Source: Gammaproteobacteria bacterium (GTDB lineage: Bacteria > Pseudomonadota > Gammaproteobacteria > Steroidobacterales > Steroidobacteraceae). From it: 64,000 nt of DNA. Shown here in pieces: positions 9,065 to 20,303 of the stretch. The notes under the pieces are model-generated. The model saw only the letters and a list, made by a program, of their open reading frames with translations. It did not search any database and had not been told where the DNA came from. The stretch covers positions 114,429 through 178,428 of the forward strand of contig CANGOP010000004.1 in NCBI GenBank assembly GCA_947455595.1, given 5' to 3'. How positions within the stretch are numbered: the first letter of the stretch is position 1; every line of letters starts with the position of its first letter. A program made the position numbers and the translations under genes.

Positions 9065-9520
9065 ATGGCACTGATCGACCTCCAGCTCGCCCGCCGCGGC
9101 GACGCCGCCGGCATCGCCGGACTCTCTCGCCGCCTCGTGGAAGCCGGTCTTGATCCGGCCTGGACGGACCGGCGGATCGAACAGGTGCGACAGCACAGCG
9201 ACAGCCGGGTCTTCGTCGCCCGCCGCGGCCAGGGGATCGTGGGCGGGGCCGTCTTGGAGTTCATGGGCGGTGCTGCACACCTGTCCCTACTGGTTGTCGA
9301 TCCGCAGGTTCAACGCAAGGGTCTTGGCCGCCGCCTCATGGCGGAATGCGAGCACTCGGCTCGCTTAGCCGGATGCCACCGAATGGATCTGGAAGTTCGC
9401 GAGGGCAATCAGCCGGCCCTCGCGTTCTACCAAGCCTGCGGCTATCGCATCTCGCACCATCGAGACGGCTACTACGGACCGACCGAAAGTGCCGTCTGCC
9501 TGACACGGGACTTAGGCTGA
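9065..9520 (+). CDS. GNAT-family N-acetyltransferase
   Basis: This 151-residue protein has the GCN5-related fold: an N-terminal helical part, strand LSLLVVDPQ, the acetyl-CoA pyrophosphate loop QRKGLGRRLM (about residues 82-91) and the C-terminal LDVREGN-like and ALAFYQACGY motif. The substrate cannot be read from sequence; the type resembles small-molecule or RimI-like acetyltransferases. The open frame begins at 8210, but only the ATG at 9065 gives a correct N-terminus and it is preceded by GATAAT. Its last nine bases overlap, tail to tail, the end of the beta-lactamase-fold gene. Confidence 0.88.
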   Translation: MALIDLQLARRGDAAGIAGLSRRLVEAGLDPAWTDRRIEQVRQHSDSRVFVARRGQGIVGGAVLEFMGGAAHLSLLVVDPQVQRKGLGRRLMAECEHSARLAGCHRMDLEVREGNQPALAFYQACGYRISHHRDGYYGPTESAVCLTRDLG

Positions 9521-11263
9521 GTCACCGAAGCTCGGATCCGTCGCTTCACTGATGCGCACGAGATGATCGCCCGATATGACGAGGCGCATGGCGCGCCCGC
9601 CGATCACATCGGCAAACGCCACCCATTCAGGACTCGTGGGCTCGTTGCGCCACCAGAATCGGCCATCGCCGGTCGGCTCTAGAGGGATCGCTCCGTCCAT
9701 CCACAGCGACGCATCCCGCAGGATGATGCGATGGCTGCCCACCCAAGGATCCTCCGATCGATAATGACCGGTGTACGCAGACCACTCGGCAGGTGCAGCC
9801 GGCTTGGTTGGGCGTTTGACGCCTTCACGCACAAAGGTAGCGCTACCCCACCCAAAAGACGCACTCGGATGCCCGGCCACCTCGGCCGACTCGAACACCA
9901 AGGCGTTCAGATCATCTCCGTTACCGCCACGGGTGACGAAAAGCCCATCAGCGCCGCAGACCGGGTGAAGCGGACGGCGCATGACGCCCGGCCCGCGCAG
10001 GGCGGGTTGTTCGAGCGCAATCCCCACGCCATCTGCGACGATCTGCACGGCGGGGCCACCCGTGGTGAGATACCGACCGATGAATAGGGCGGGCGCGTCG
10101 ATGTGACGCGGCGCGCGCCGGGGCGCCAATGTTGCTTGCGGACGTCCCTCGAGGGCCGCTCGCACGGCACGTAACGCGGCCTCAGCCACCGGTCGCGGAC
10201 GAATCCCTTGCATGGCGTTCACGGACGCAAACACGCCGATACCGCTTTGGGTATCCACTTCCAGTGCCGACGCGAACGACGTCATGCCACCGGTGTGGCG
10301 CAAACGGCGATGCCCATCGAACAGATCCACGGCGAGGCCATAACCGTAATGCGCCGAGTTTCCGAATTCATCTGCCTCGATATGTGGCGTCGTGAAGGCG
10401 GCGAACGATCTTTCGGATACCAAGCGCCGACCGTCAGGCAGCACGCCTCCGTTGATCAAGAACTGCAGGTAGCGTCCCATGTCGGCGGGCGTCGACGCCA
10501 CGCATCCCGCGCCGTCGGTCTCTACGATGCGCGGCGCCACATCCAGCGGATCGTGCACGGCATAAGGACGATCCGTTCGCGCCGGCCAATAACTGCGCAC
10601 CACATGAGGGGCGTCATCAAAGGTGATGACCCCTGAATGGCCCATCCCGAGTGGCGCAAACAAGCGCGCGTGCAGACTCTCGCCCAGCGAGCGGCGGTCC
10701 ACGTGTTCGACCAAGTGTCCGAGCGCCCGCCAGCCTTGATTGCAGTAGTGGAAGTCACGCCCTAACGGACCCGCCGGCCGATGGCGGAAACCAGGATCCG
10801 GGGGAAAGAGCGGCCCATCGGGGAGAGCTGCGGTATGGGTCAGTAAATGATGAATGGTGATCGGCGCGCCCGGCGAATCGAAGCGCAGACCGGGCAGGTG
10901 GCGCTCGATCGGATCCTGAACGCTGATACGTCCCTCATCCACGAGCTGCATGAGCATGAGGCCGACCATCGACTTCGAAATCGACCCGATATGGAACTGA
11001 TGATCAACGCGAACCGGCTCGTGCGTCACCAGATCCGCCACACCAAAACTCGCCACATGCCGCACACCGCTGTGATCGGCCAGCGCTAGCGTAAGCCCCG
11101 GTGCACCGATCTCGTGCAGGTACTGCTGGACAAACGCATGGACATATTCAATGGCCGGTCCGAATGGACCGGAGTCGACCTCGGCTGCGGATGACGCGGT
11201 CGCGCGCAGGGGCACAGCCGCGAGAGCGCCCAAGGATACGAAGGTACGGCGGGTCAATGACAT
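9512..11263 (-). CDS. Exported beta-lactamase-fold serine hydrolase (class C/EstB-like)
   Basis: The 583-residue protein belongs to the beta-lactamase-related (PF00144) serine hydrolases. The N-terminus has a twin-arginine-type export signal (TRRTF followed by a hydrophobic stretch ending near ATASSA), so it probably acts in the periplasm. The nucleophile motif is SISK in HIGSISKSM, about residue 95, and the Tyr motif is YCN. About 250 residues follow the catalytic domain and form an additional domain. A strong GGGGAGGAAG site precedes the ATG. The real substrate (ester, D-amino-acid peptide or other) is unknown and antibiotic resistance should not be assumed. It lies inside the split riboflavin operon. 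Confidence 0.88.
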   Translation of the reverse strand: MSLTRRTFVSLGALAAVPLRATASSAAEVDSGPFGPAIEYVHAFVQQYLHEIGAPGLTLALADHSGVRHVASFGVADLVTHEPVRVDHQFHIGSISKSMVGLMLMQLVDEGRISVQDPIERHLPGLRFDSPGAPITIHHLLTHTAALPDGPLFPPDPGFRHRPAGPLGRDFHYCNQGWRALGHLVEHVDRRSLGESLHARLFAPLGMGHSGVITFDDAPHVVRSYWPARTDRPYAVHDPLDVAPRIVETDGAGCVASTPADMGRYLQFLINGGVLPDGRRLVSERSFAAFTTPHIEADEFGNSAHYGYGLAVDLFDGHRRLRHTGGMTSFASALEVDTQSGIGVFASVNAMQGIRPRPVAEAALRAVRAALEGRPQATLAPRRAPRHIDAPALFIGRYLTTGGPAVQIVADGVGIALEQPALRGPGVMRRPLHPVCGADGLFVTRGGNGDDLNALVFESAEVAGHPSASFGWGSATFVREGVKRPTKPAAPAEWSAYTGHYRSEDPWVGSHRIILRDASLWMDGAIPLEPTGDGRFWWRNEPTSPEWVAFADVIGGRAMRLVISGDHLVRISEATDPSFGDSA

Positions 11264-11305
11264 CGGACTTCCTCCCCTATGGAAGTCCCATGCTAACCCA
11301 TCCGG

Positions 11306-13765
11306 CTACCGGCGAATCCGGCTGTTCGTCGGGTCGTACATCGGCTTGAGCGATACCCGAGCAGCGAACCGCCCCTCAGCGAGTTGGATCTCGTAGCGGC
11401 CGCTCATGACGAATTCGTCACTTACGCCATCTGAGTGCCCCACGTAAGCCATCGCAACGCATGCCCCGAGCGTGTGCCCGTAACCGGCACTCGTGACAAA
11501 GCCGACCTGTTCACCGTCTCGGTACAGCGGCTCGTTGTGATACGCGAACACGTTCGGATCCTCCAACAGCAACTGGACCATGCGTCGCTTCGGCAACCCC
11601 GCGGCGCGCTCAGCCACCAGCGCCTCAAGGCCCACGAATCCTGCGGGCTTATCCAGCGCACAGGTAAAGCCGAGACCCGACACCCAGGGCGAGTCATCTG
11701 GTCCGATATCGTGCGCCCATTCTCGATAAGCCTTCTCGATGCGCAGTGTGTTGAGCGCGTGATAACCGCAATGGGCAAGACCGTGTCGCGCGCCCTCTGC
11801 TACGATCGCGTCGTACACTGGGAGAGCAAACCCGGTGGGTACATAGAGTTCGAAACCAAGCTCACCCACATAGGTTAGGCGGATCGCCAGCACCGTCTGA
11901 TAACCGAGCCGAATCTCTCGCGCCATCCCGAAGGGAAACGCTTCATTCGACAGATCATCTTCACTCAGTGACTGCAGCAGAGCGCGTGCGTTGGGGCCTT
12001 GAACGTTCAGCATGGCATAGGCCTGACTCACATCCGTGACCACCGCAAAGGCATCCGACGGAATGTGATTGCGGATCCAACTCTCGACATGCGTCTGCGT
12101 AAACGCCGCAGTCAGGACCATGAAGCGATCCACCGCCAATCGGGTGACGGTGACGTCAGCCTCGATACCGCCACGCTCATTGAGAAACTGTGTGTACACA
12201 CAACGCCCCACCGGCACATCCATGCGGGCAGTCACGAGTCGATCCAGCACGGTCACGGCATCGCGCCCCTGGACGAGCAGTTTGCTGAACGAGGATTGTT
12301 CAAACAATCCCACGCGTTCACGGACCGCTGCATGCTCGCGCGCCGACGGCTCGAACCAGTTGTTCTGCCGTCCCCAGCCATACTGGTAACTCGGCCGCTC
12401 ACCCGCGCCGGCGTACCAATTCGGGCGTTCCCACCCGGCGCCCTCACCAAAACACGCACCGGCCGCGGCCACGCGGTCATGCAGCACCGTCTGGCGCACG
12501 TTTCGGGCAGTACTCCACTGGCGCGCCGGCCAATGATCCTGATAACCGATACCCAAGGCTTCCACGATGCGGTCAGCCAGAAAACGGGAGTTGTCCTGCC
12601 ACGGATGGGTTCGCCGCAGGTTCACACTCCAGACATCCATCGGTGGGTGTCCGTGCAATATCCAGCGAGCCATCACATGACCCACACCGCCGCCTGACAG
12701 AATCCCTAAAGAGTTGAAGCCGGCCGCGACAAAGAAATTCCTGACATTCGGCGCTTCGCCCATCAGGTAGTTGTGATCGGGCGTGAAGGACTCTGGCCCA
12801 CAGAACAACAGACGAATCCCGGTTTCATACAAAATAGGGACACGGCTCATTGCCTGCTCGATGACCGGCGAGACGCGCTCCCAATCTGGGCTGATTTCGC
12901 CGAACTCAAAGTCGTTCGGAATACCGTTGAGCCCCCAAGGCTGCGCGTGCGTCTCAAATAGACCGACCATGATCTTGCCGGCTTCTTCACGAATGTAGGC
13001 TGCATTGCCCGGATCACGCAGGATCGGCAACAGCGGATGCAGGCCGTCGACCGGTTCTGAGATCAGGTAGTAATGCTCCGCAGCCTGTAACGGCACGTTG
13101 ACGCCGGCTAGCCTGCCGACTTCCCGCGCCCACATGCCGGCGCAGTTCACGACAATCTCGGTCTGAATCCGTCCACGATCGGTCTCGACGCCCGTCACGC
13201 GTCCATCGACCTGCAGGATACCGGTCACTTTTGTGTGCTCAAAGATGCGCACGCCTCTCATGCGCGCGCCCTTGGCCAATGCTCGCGTCACGTCACCTGG
13301 ATTCACGCGCGCATCATTTGGAAAGTGAAAGGCGGCCGCAAGGTCCGACACGTTGGCGAGCGGCCATAACGCTTGCACTTCCTCGCGGGAGATTTCACGT
13401 GCCTCAACGCCGAAAGACGCCGCCATATGCAGCCCTCGCCGCATCTCGTTGGCCTTATCCGCCGTCTTTGCCAGCTGGATCGAGCCACAGGGAATGATCC
13501 CCGTTGCTTGACCCGTCTCGGCTTCCAGACGCCGATACAGCTCAAGGGTGTACTTCGCGAGCTTTGTCTGGGTTTCCGTGTCACGCAAGGTCGTCAGCAA
13601 GCCGGCAGCGTGCCAAGTTGTTCCAGACGTCAACTGCTTGCGCTCAAGCAGCACAACGTCACTGCAGCCGAGTTCAGCCAGGTGATAAGCGATCGAACTA
13701 CCGATAACGCCGCCACCGATGATGACCACACGAGCTTGAGTCGGAAATGGTTCCTGCGCCGTCAC
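11306..13765 (-). CDS. FAD-dependent dehydrogenase-GcvT fusion (sarcosine/dimethylglycine dehydrogenase-like)
   Basis: The 819-residue protein has an N-terminal DAO-type FAD domain (VVIIGGGVIGSSIAYHL) with the TSGTTWHAAGL segment, whose His is the covalent FAD site in dimethylglycine and sarcosine dehydrogenases. The C-terminal half is an aminomethyltransferase (GcvT) tetrahydrofolate-binding domain. Such enzymes oxidise N-methylated glycines and pass the one-carbon unit to tetrahydrofolate. The start is a GTG at 13765 preceded by GGGGGTGAAG. The neighbouring glyA (serine-glycine-folate metabolism) makes this function plausible, but dimethylglycine, sarcosine and related amines cannot be told apart here. 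Confidence 0.9.
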   Translation of the reverse strand: MTAQEPFPTQARVVIIGGGVIGSSIAYHLAELGCSDVVLLERKQLTSGTTWHAAGLLTTLRDTETQTKLAKYTLELYRRLEAETGQATGIIPCGSIQLAKTADKANEMRRGLHMAASFGVEAREISREEVQALWPLANVSDLAAAFHFPNDARVNPGDVTRALAKGARMRGVRIFEHTKVTGILQVDGRVTGVETDRGRIQTEIVVNCAGMWAREVGRLAGVNVPLQAAEHYYLISEPVDGLHPLLPILRDPGNAAYIREEAGKIMVGLFETHAQPWGLNGIPNDFEFGEISPDWERVSPVIEQAMSRVPILYETGIRLLFCGPESFTPDHNYLMGEAPNVRNFFVAAGFNSLGILSGGGVGHVMARWILHGHPPMDVWSVNLRRTHPWQDNSRFLADRIVEALGIGYQDHWPARQWSTARNVRQTVLHDRVAAAGACFGEGAGWERPNWYAGAGERPSYQYGWGRQNNWFEPSAREHAAVRERVGLFEQSSFSKLLVQGRDAVTVLDRLVTARMDVPVGRCVYTQFLNERGGIEADVTVTRLAVDRFMVLTAAFTQTHVESWIRNHIPSDAFAVVTDVSQAYAMLNVQGPNARALLQSLSEDDLSNEAFPFGMAREIRLGYQTVLAIRLTYVGELGFELYVPTGFALPVYDAIVAEGARHGLAHCGYHALNTLRIEKAYREWAHDIGPDDSPWVSGLGFTCALDKPAGFVGLEALVAERAAGLPKRRMVQLLLEDPNVFAYHNEPLYRDGEQVGFVTSAGYGHTLGACVAMAYVGHSDGVSDEFVMSGRYEIQLAEGRFAARVSLKPMYDPTNSRIRR

Positions 13766-13802
13766 ACTTCACCCCCAGCGATAGTCTGTCTTCTCGCGAG
13801 AC

Positions 13803-14393
13803 TTAGTATTGACGCATCCGTTCAACATAGCGCGCGATGATGTCGACCTCGAAGTTGACCGATTGACCAACTTTCAGTTCACCGAGCGTGGTCACTTCCT
13901 GCGTATGAGGAATCAAGTTAACACCGAAGATGCAACCATCGACTTCATTGACGGTCAAACTGGTCCCCTCGACTGTCGCAGAACCCTTTGCGGCCACATA
14001 GCGCGCCAAGCGGTCCGGTACCTGGATGGATACCCGCATTGAGCGGGCGTCTCGTACAAGCGCGACCACGGTTGCCACACCATCCACATGTCCCGTCACG
14101 TAGTGACCACCCAAGGGGTCGCCTGCGCGCAAGGCTTTTTCAAGGTTAACCCTCGAACCGACCGTCAACGCGCCGAGCGTGGTGCAGGCGAGCGTTTCAT
14201 TGGAGACGTCGGCCGCAAAAGCATGCGTGTCCAATCGAGTCACGGTGAGACAGGCACCCGCGACCGCAATGGAGTCACCGATGGCGACGCCTTCCATCGG
14301 CAATTGCGCCGTATCAATCCAGAGCTCGACATCACCCGATCGCGGTGTCATCGCTGCAATCTGACCGACCGACTGGACAATTCCCGTGAACAT
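13803..14393 (-). CDS. ribE: Riboflavin synthase alpha chain
   Basis: This enzyme dismutates two 6,7-dimethyl-8-ribityllumazine molecules to riboflavin. The 196-residue protein starts [10 protein letters not shown] and contains the two homologous lumazine-binding barrels, with GACLTV and SLTVNEVDG repeated motifs and the GGHYVTGHVDG linker. Its start overlaps the ribD stop (TAATG). In most relatives ribBA follows directly, but here about 5 kb of other genes intervenes. Confidence 0.96.
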   Translation of the reverse strand: MFTGIVQSVGQIAAMTPRSGDVELWIDTAQLPMEGVAIGDSIAVAGACLTVTRLDTHAFAADVSNETLACTTLGALTVGSRVNLEKALRAGDPLGGHYVTGHVDGVATVVALVRDARSMRVSIQVPDRLARYVAAKGSATVEGTSLTVNEVDGCIFGVNLIPHTQEVTTLGELKVGQSVNFEVDIIARYVERMRQY

Positions 14394-15511
14394 TAACGAC
14401 TCTCCTTCATCACCGGTATGAGCGTCATGCGCAGGTCATCACCCACTCGCATCACGTCAGAAAAACGAAAATCCCAGCGGTCACCCAACTCATCGAGCAT
14501 CGGCAGCATCGCCAGCGGTGCGCCATCATGACCGAGCATGTGCGGCGCCATGTAGAGCAAAAACTCATCGACCAGCGCCGCTTCGATAAAACTCCCGGCC
14601 AATCGCGCGCCCGCTTCCACGAACACTTCATTGGCGTCGCGCGACGCCAAATAGCGCAGCACACCGTCTAGGTTCCTCGCCGACTGGCCGGGCATGCGAA
14701 CGACTTCAGCGCCGGCCGCCGTCAACGCGGCTGTCTTAGCCGCATCATCACTGTCCGTCATCAACAGAACGCCGCCCGCCTCCGCAAGGAGTCGCGCGCT
14801 CGGCTTCACCGTCAGATGAGGATCCAGCACGACCCGTAAGGGCCGACGACCCGCTAGATCAATGGACGTATCCCGAACGGTGAGTCGCGCGTCATCACGA
14901 TCCACCGTGGCAGCACCCGACAACACCACCGACGAACGCGCGCGCCAGCGTTGCACGTCGGCACGGGCCGCATCACCCGTAAGCCATTGACTACGGCCGT
15001 TGGCCAGCGCCGTACGTCCATCAAGACTGGAGGCCACTTTCACGCGCACATACGGCAGTCCCGTGCGATGGCGTTTGAGGAAGCCAGGATTCAAAGCTTC
15101 GCTCGCCGCGGAGAGCAATCCCGATTCAACTCGGATGCCGGCCGAACGTAAGCGCTCAGCGCCCTGCCCGGCGACAGCGGGGTTCGGGTCATCAATGGCG
15201 TACACGACGCGTGTGAGGCCCGCGGCGATTAAGGCCTCTGCGCAGGGCCCCGTTCGACCGTGATGAGCGCACGGCTCCAACGTGACATAGGCCGTCGCGC
15301 CGCGCGCCTGCTCCCCGGCCTGACCGAGTGCGTGGGGTTCGGCATGCCCCTCCCCGGCCTTGCGATGATAGCCGCGCCCCACCACCACGCCGTCTCGCAC
15401 GATGACGCAACCCACGCGGGGGTTTGGGTCCGTGGTGTACAGCCCTTCTCGGGCCAGACGCAGCGCTTCGGCCATGTGGACATGGTCGACGGCGTCGAAG
15501 GCGCTGCTCAC
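14393..15511 (-). CDS. ribD: Bifunctional riboflavin deaminase-reductase
   Basis: RibD deaminates 2,5-diamino-6-ribosylamino-pyrimidinone phosphate and then reduces its ribosyl chain. The 372-residue protein has the zinc deaminase motifs HAEPHAL and [11 protein letters not shown] in the first 90 residues, and a C-terminal dihydrofolate-reductase-like domain with [14 protein letters not shown] and [11 protein letters not shown]. Its start overlaps the nrdR stop by four bases (ATGA), and its stop overlaps the start of ribE, which shows a coupled nrdR-ribD-ribE unit. Confidence 0.96.
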   Translation of the reverse strand: MSSAFDAVDHVHMAEALRLAREGLYTTDPNPRVGCVIVRDGVVVGRGYHRKAGEGHAEPHALGQAGEQARGATAYVTLEPCAHHGRTGPCAEALIAAGLTRVVYAIDDPNPAVAGQGAERLRSAGIRVESGLLSAASEALNPGFLKRHRTGLPYVRVKVASSLDGRTALANGRSQWLTGDAARADVQRWRARSSVVLSGAATVDRDDARLTVRDTSIDLAGRRPLRVVLDPHLTVKPSARLLAEAGGVLLMTDSDDAAKTAALTAAGAEVVRMPGQSARNLDGVLRYLASRDANEVFVEAGARLAGSFIEAALVDEFLLYMAPHMLGHDGAPLAMLPMLDELGDRWDFRFSDVMRVGDDLRMTLIPVMKESR

Positions 15512-16029
15512 CGCTTCGCCTTTTTATCGTCGCTGCCCTCTAAGAAGGACAGCTGCACACGATCGGACGCTTGTCCGACCTTGCGCTTCAGTTGGGCAAT
15601 TTCATCATTGAACGCTTGAACGTCTTGGAAACTGCGATACACCGATGCAAACCGCACGTAAGCCACTTCATCCAAGTGGCGCAACTCGTCCATGACGAGC
15701 TCGCCCACCAAGCGGGAGGGCACTTCGCGTTCACCGAGGGAGCGCAGTTTGTGACCAATCCGGGCCAACGACGCATCGATATCGTCGTTGCCCACCGGCC
15801 GCTTTTCCAACGCGCGGCGCATGCCAGCGCGGAGTTTTGCTTCTGAGAACGGTTCGCGCGTCTGATCGCTTTTCACGACCTGCGGCATCACCAACTCAGC
15901 ACTCTCAAAGGTGGTGAAACGCTCGCCACACTCCAAACACTCGCGGCGGCGGCGGATCTGCTGCCCTTCCGCGGCCAACCTCGAGTCGGTGACTTTCGTC
16001 TCGATATGGCCGCAGAAGGGGCAGTACAT
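15508..16029 (-). CDS. nrdR: Transcriptional repressor NrdR
   Basis: NrdR senses ATP/dATP and represses ribonucleotide reductase genes through NrdR boxes. The 173-residue protein has the N-terminal zinc ribbon (CPFCG...[12 protein letters not shown]) and an ATP-cone domain with the [14 protein letters not shown] segment. It is slightly longer than usual because of a basic C-terminal tail. It starts three bases after the glyA stop and overlaps ribD. No NrdR box is evident nearby, as expected, since its targets lie elsewhere. Confidence 0.95.
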   Translation of the reverse strand: MYCPFCGHIETKVTDSRLAAEGQQIRRRRECLECGERFTTFESAELVMPQVVKSDQTREPFSEAKLRAGMRRALEKRPVGNDDIDASLARIGHKLRSLGEREVPSRLVGELVMDELRHLDEVAYVRFASVYRSFQDVQAFNDEIAQLKRKVGQASDRVQLSFLEGSDDKKAKR

Positions 16030-16032
16030 GGC

Positions 16033-17340
16033 TTAGGCTCGCGCGTACACCGGGAAGCGTCGGCAGATCGCCTCGACTTCCGAACGCACGCGATCAATCA
16101 CCTCCGCTTCAGCCGTCACGCCGCCCTTGCCATCGGGGCTACCCAGATGGGCCCGCGCCGACAAGTTATCGAGGAGGTCAGCAATCAGATGCGCCAAGAG
16201 ACGAACCTCCGGCTCCTTGAAGCCGCGCGTGGTTACAGCTGGGGTACCGATACGCACGCCCGAGGTGATCATCGGCGGACGCGGATCGTTCGGCACCGCG
16301 TTCTTATTCACCGTGATGTGCGCGTGACCCAAAGCAGCATCCGCATCTTTTCCGGTGACATTCTTTGAGACTAGGTCCAACAGGAACAAGTGGTTGTCCG
16401 TGCCGCCCGAGACAATGGAATAGCCACGCTCAATGAAAGCAGCGGTCATCGCGCGCGCATTGGCGAGCACCTGTTCTTGATAGGCTTTGAATTCCGGTGA
16501 CAGCGCTTCTTTGAATGCCACCGCCTTGGCTGCGATGACGTGCATCAGCGGGCCGCCCTGCGTTCCGGGGAACACCATCGAATTGAGTTTCTTGGTGATC
16601 TCATCACCGGCGGATGACAGAATGATGCCGCCTCGAGGACCACGCAGCGTCTTATGCGTCGTCGACGTCACGACATGCGCGTGCGGCACTGGGTTCGGGT
16701 AAAGACCGGTGGCACACAGACCGGCCACATGGGCCATGTCGACCATGAAGTAGGCACCGACTTCATCGGCAATTTGACGGAACTTCGCCCAGTCGATGAT
16801 GCGCGAGTAGGCCGAGAAACCCGCCACGATCAGTTTAGGCTTGTGCTGACGCGCCAGTGCCGCCACCTGGTCATAGTCGATCTCGCTGCCGTTGGCCTTC
16901 AGTCCGTACTGGACGGCACTGAAGATCTTGCCTGAGAAGTTGACCTTGGCGCCGTGGGTGAGGTGACCGCCGTGATCCAGACTCATGCCCAAGAGCGTAT
17001 CGCCGGCATTCATGAGCGCGAGGTAAACCGCGGCATTCGCTGACGAACCCGAGTGCGGTTGCACATTGGCCCATGTCGCACCGAACAGCTGCTTCACGCG
17101 CTCGATGGCCAGCGTTTCAGCCACGTCGACGAATTCGCAACCGCCGTAGTAGCGCTTACCGGGATAACCCTCAGCATACTTATTGGTCAGCACAGAGCCC
17201 TGCGCTTCTAGCACGCACGGACTGGCGTAGTTCTCCGAGGCGATCAGCTCAATATGATCTTCCTGGCGCTGGCGCTCGGCCGCAATGACCTCAGCGAGCT
17301 CGGCATCGAATCCAGCGATCGTCATCTTCGAATCGAACAT
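16033..17340 (-). CDS. glyA: Serine hydroxymethyltransferase
   Basis: GlyA interconverts serine and glycine with transfer of the one-carbon unit to tetrahydrofolate, using pyridoxal phosphate. The protein shows [20 protein letters not shown], and the PLP-binding [13 protein letters not shown] segment with its Lys. By homology the start is the ATG at 17340 ([11 protein letters not shown]); an ATG at 17361 is also in frame and would add seven residues. It lies upstream of nrdR-ribD-ribE, the standard gammaproteobacterial order. Confidence 0.95.
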   Translation of the reverse strand: MFDSKMTIAGFDAELAEVIAAERQRQEDHIELIASENYASPCVLEAQGSVLTNKYAEGYPGKRYYGGCEFVDVAETLAIERVKQLFGATWANVQPHSGSSANAAVYLALMNAGDTLLGMSLDHGGHLTHGAKVNFSGKIFSAVQYGLKANGSEIDYDQVAALARQHKPKLIVAGFSAYSRIIDWAKFRQIADEVGAYFMVDMAHVAGLCATGLYPNPVPHAHVVTSTTHKTLRGPRGGIILSSAGDEITKKLNSMVFPGTQGGPLMHVIAAKAVAFKEALSPEFKAYQEQVLANARAMTAAFIERGYSIVSGGTDNHLFLLDLVSKNVTGKDADAALGHAHITVNKNAVPNDPRPPMITSGVRIGTPAVTTRGFKEPEVRLLAHLIADLLDNLSARAHLGSPDGKGGVTAEAEVIDRVRSEVEAICRRFPVYARA

Positions 17341-17433
17341 GGGAAGGACCATTCCATTCATGAGGAGCGACCCCCGTTGGGTCGCGGAAGCACTGATTCT
17401 AGCGGAATGCTCTGCAGCCGGGGACGGCTGGAT

Positions 17434-18393
17434 TCAACCGGCGTGCTCGAGGAAGCTCCTGACGACACCTGTCCAGGCCCGAGCAAGGTTGCTGCGGTTG
17501 TATCCACCGCCGCCGAGGCCCAGCAGACGGCCGCCGCAGTGTGTCTCGGCCAGCGCCGCCAATCGCGCAGCCGCGTGCGCGTGGGCGGCTTCGCTATAAC
17601 GCAGGTGCGTGAGCGGATCCCCCTCGAGGCTATCCGCACCGGCTTGGAAAATAATGAATTCCGGGCGGAATGCAGCGACGTGCGCCTCGACCCGCTCCCA
17701 CGCCGGCCAGAACGCCTCGTCGCCGGAAGACGGCGCAAGCGGGATATTGAGTTTGGTGCCCTTCGCTTCGCCGATACCGGTTTCGTGCGCCGCACCGGTA
17801 CCTGGAAAAAGGTATCGACCGTCTTCATGAATGTCGGCAAAGCACAGATTCGGGTCGTGTTCGTAGGGGTAGTACACGCCGTCGCCGTGGTGCGCGTCGA
17901 TATCCACATACGCAATCCGCTGGACCCCAAAGCGGTGCCGCAGCGCTTGGATGACCACCGCGATGTCATTGAAGACACAAAAGCCGGACGCCGTGCCCGG
18001 CGCCGCGTGGTGCAAACCGGCAATAGGCACAAAGGCGCGCCGAGCCCGGCCCTCCATGATCTCCTCCAGCGCGACTAAGGCCCCCCCGACCACCGCACTT
18101 GCCGCTTCGAAGACGCCGCGGTACGCGGGGGTATCGCCCGCGTCCAGATAGCCGACACCGGCGGCCGAGCGTTGCTCGACCAGTGAGACGTAAGCCGGCT
18201 GATGGAAGGTTTCGAGTTCATAGCGCAGAGCCTCACGCGGCCGCTGGACACGCAGACGGTCCTCAAGACCCTGCGCACGCAGTTCCTGCATGAACGCCCC
18301 GTAGCGATCGACCCCCCACGGGTGCCCATCGGGGAAACCGTAGCGCCCGAGCGCTTCGCCAGCGACGAGCAGTGTGTCGCGAGTCGACCTCAT
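17434..18393 (-). CDS. Histone-deacetylase-fold acetylpolyamine/acetoin-utilization-type deacetylase
   Basis: This 319-residue protein is a class II/AcuC-like zinc deacetylase. It shows LHHAAPGTASGFCVFND (the active-site His pair and substrate channel), VDIDAHHGDGV with the zinc-binding Asp and His, and QAGADSLEGDPL with the second zinc Asp. Bacterial relatives deacetylate acetylpolyamines, acetyl-CoA synthetase or small amides. The ATG at 18393 lies six bases after TAGGCT. It is upstream of glyA on the same strand, with 93 bases between, and divergent from ettA. Confidence 0.9.
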   Translation of the reverse strand: MRSTRDTLLVAGEALGRYGFPDGHPWGVDRYGAFMQELRAQGLEDRLRVQRPREALRYELETFHQPAYVSLVEQRSAAGVGYLDAGDTPAYRGVFEAASAVVGGALVALEEIMEGRARRAFVPIAGLHHAAPGTASGFCVFNDIAVVIQALRHRFGVQRIAYVDIDAHHGDGVYYPYEHDPNLCFADIHEDGRYLFPGTGAAHETGIGEAKGTKLNIPLAPSSGDEAFWPAWERVEAHVAAFRPEFIIFQAGADSLEGDPLTHLRYSEAAHAHAAARLAALAETHCGGRLLGLGGGGYNRSNLARAWTGVVRSFLEHAG

Positions 18394-18399
18394 GCGGCG

Positions 18400-18405
18400 A
18401 GCCTA
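18400..18405 (-). promoter_or_regulatory. -10 hexamer of a predicted leaderless deacetylase promoter
   Basis: TAGGCT (minus strand) ends six bases before the ATG at 18393, with CGCCGC between and no ribosome site. Confidence 0.45.
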
Positions 18406-18436
18406 GCACGCCCGCCCGGGCCGAAGTCAGCAACGC

Positions 18437-18475
18437 TATACTGCCGCACCCGGCGCCCGGCCTCCCTCGGGCGCC
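18437..18475 (+). promoter_or_regulatory. ettA promoter -10 and leader hairpin
   Basis: TATACT at 18437-18442 is a good -10. It is followed in the leader by a perfect eight-pair stem (18452-18459 with 18468-18475, all G/C, eight-base loop). The hairpin ends 22 bases before the ettA ATG and could influence translation. Whether it is regulatory is unknown. Confidence 0.4.
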
Positions 18476-18497
18476 CCGAACCTGAGCGGATGGAGTC

Positions 18498-20165
<1,668 letters not shown>

Positions 20166-20178
20166 TCGGGCACTTAGG

Positions 20179-20212
20179 CGCCACACATCGGGTAATTTCC
20201 CGATGTATGGCG
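20179..20212. terminator. Stem-loop after ettA
   Basis: A five-pair plus eight-pair stem (CGCCA and ACATCGGG pairing with CCCGATGT and TGGCG, one C/A mismatch, loop TAATTT) lies 14 bases after the ettA stop. No T run follows on either strand, so it may act as a weak terminator or an mRNA-stabilising end. Confidence 0.45.
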
Positions 20213-20303
20213 TAACTGTCGGATTATGTTAGAGTCCCGGCCGTGCGCGTGACGATAGGGCCGACTCCGGCGAACCTCATCTGATGCCGCACAGGGAGTG
20301 CGG

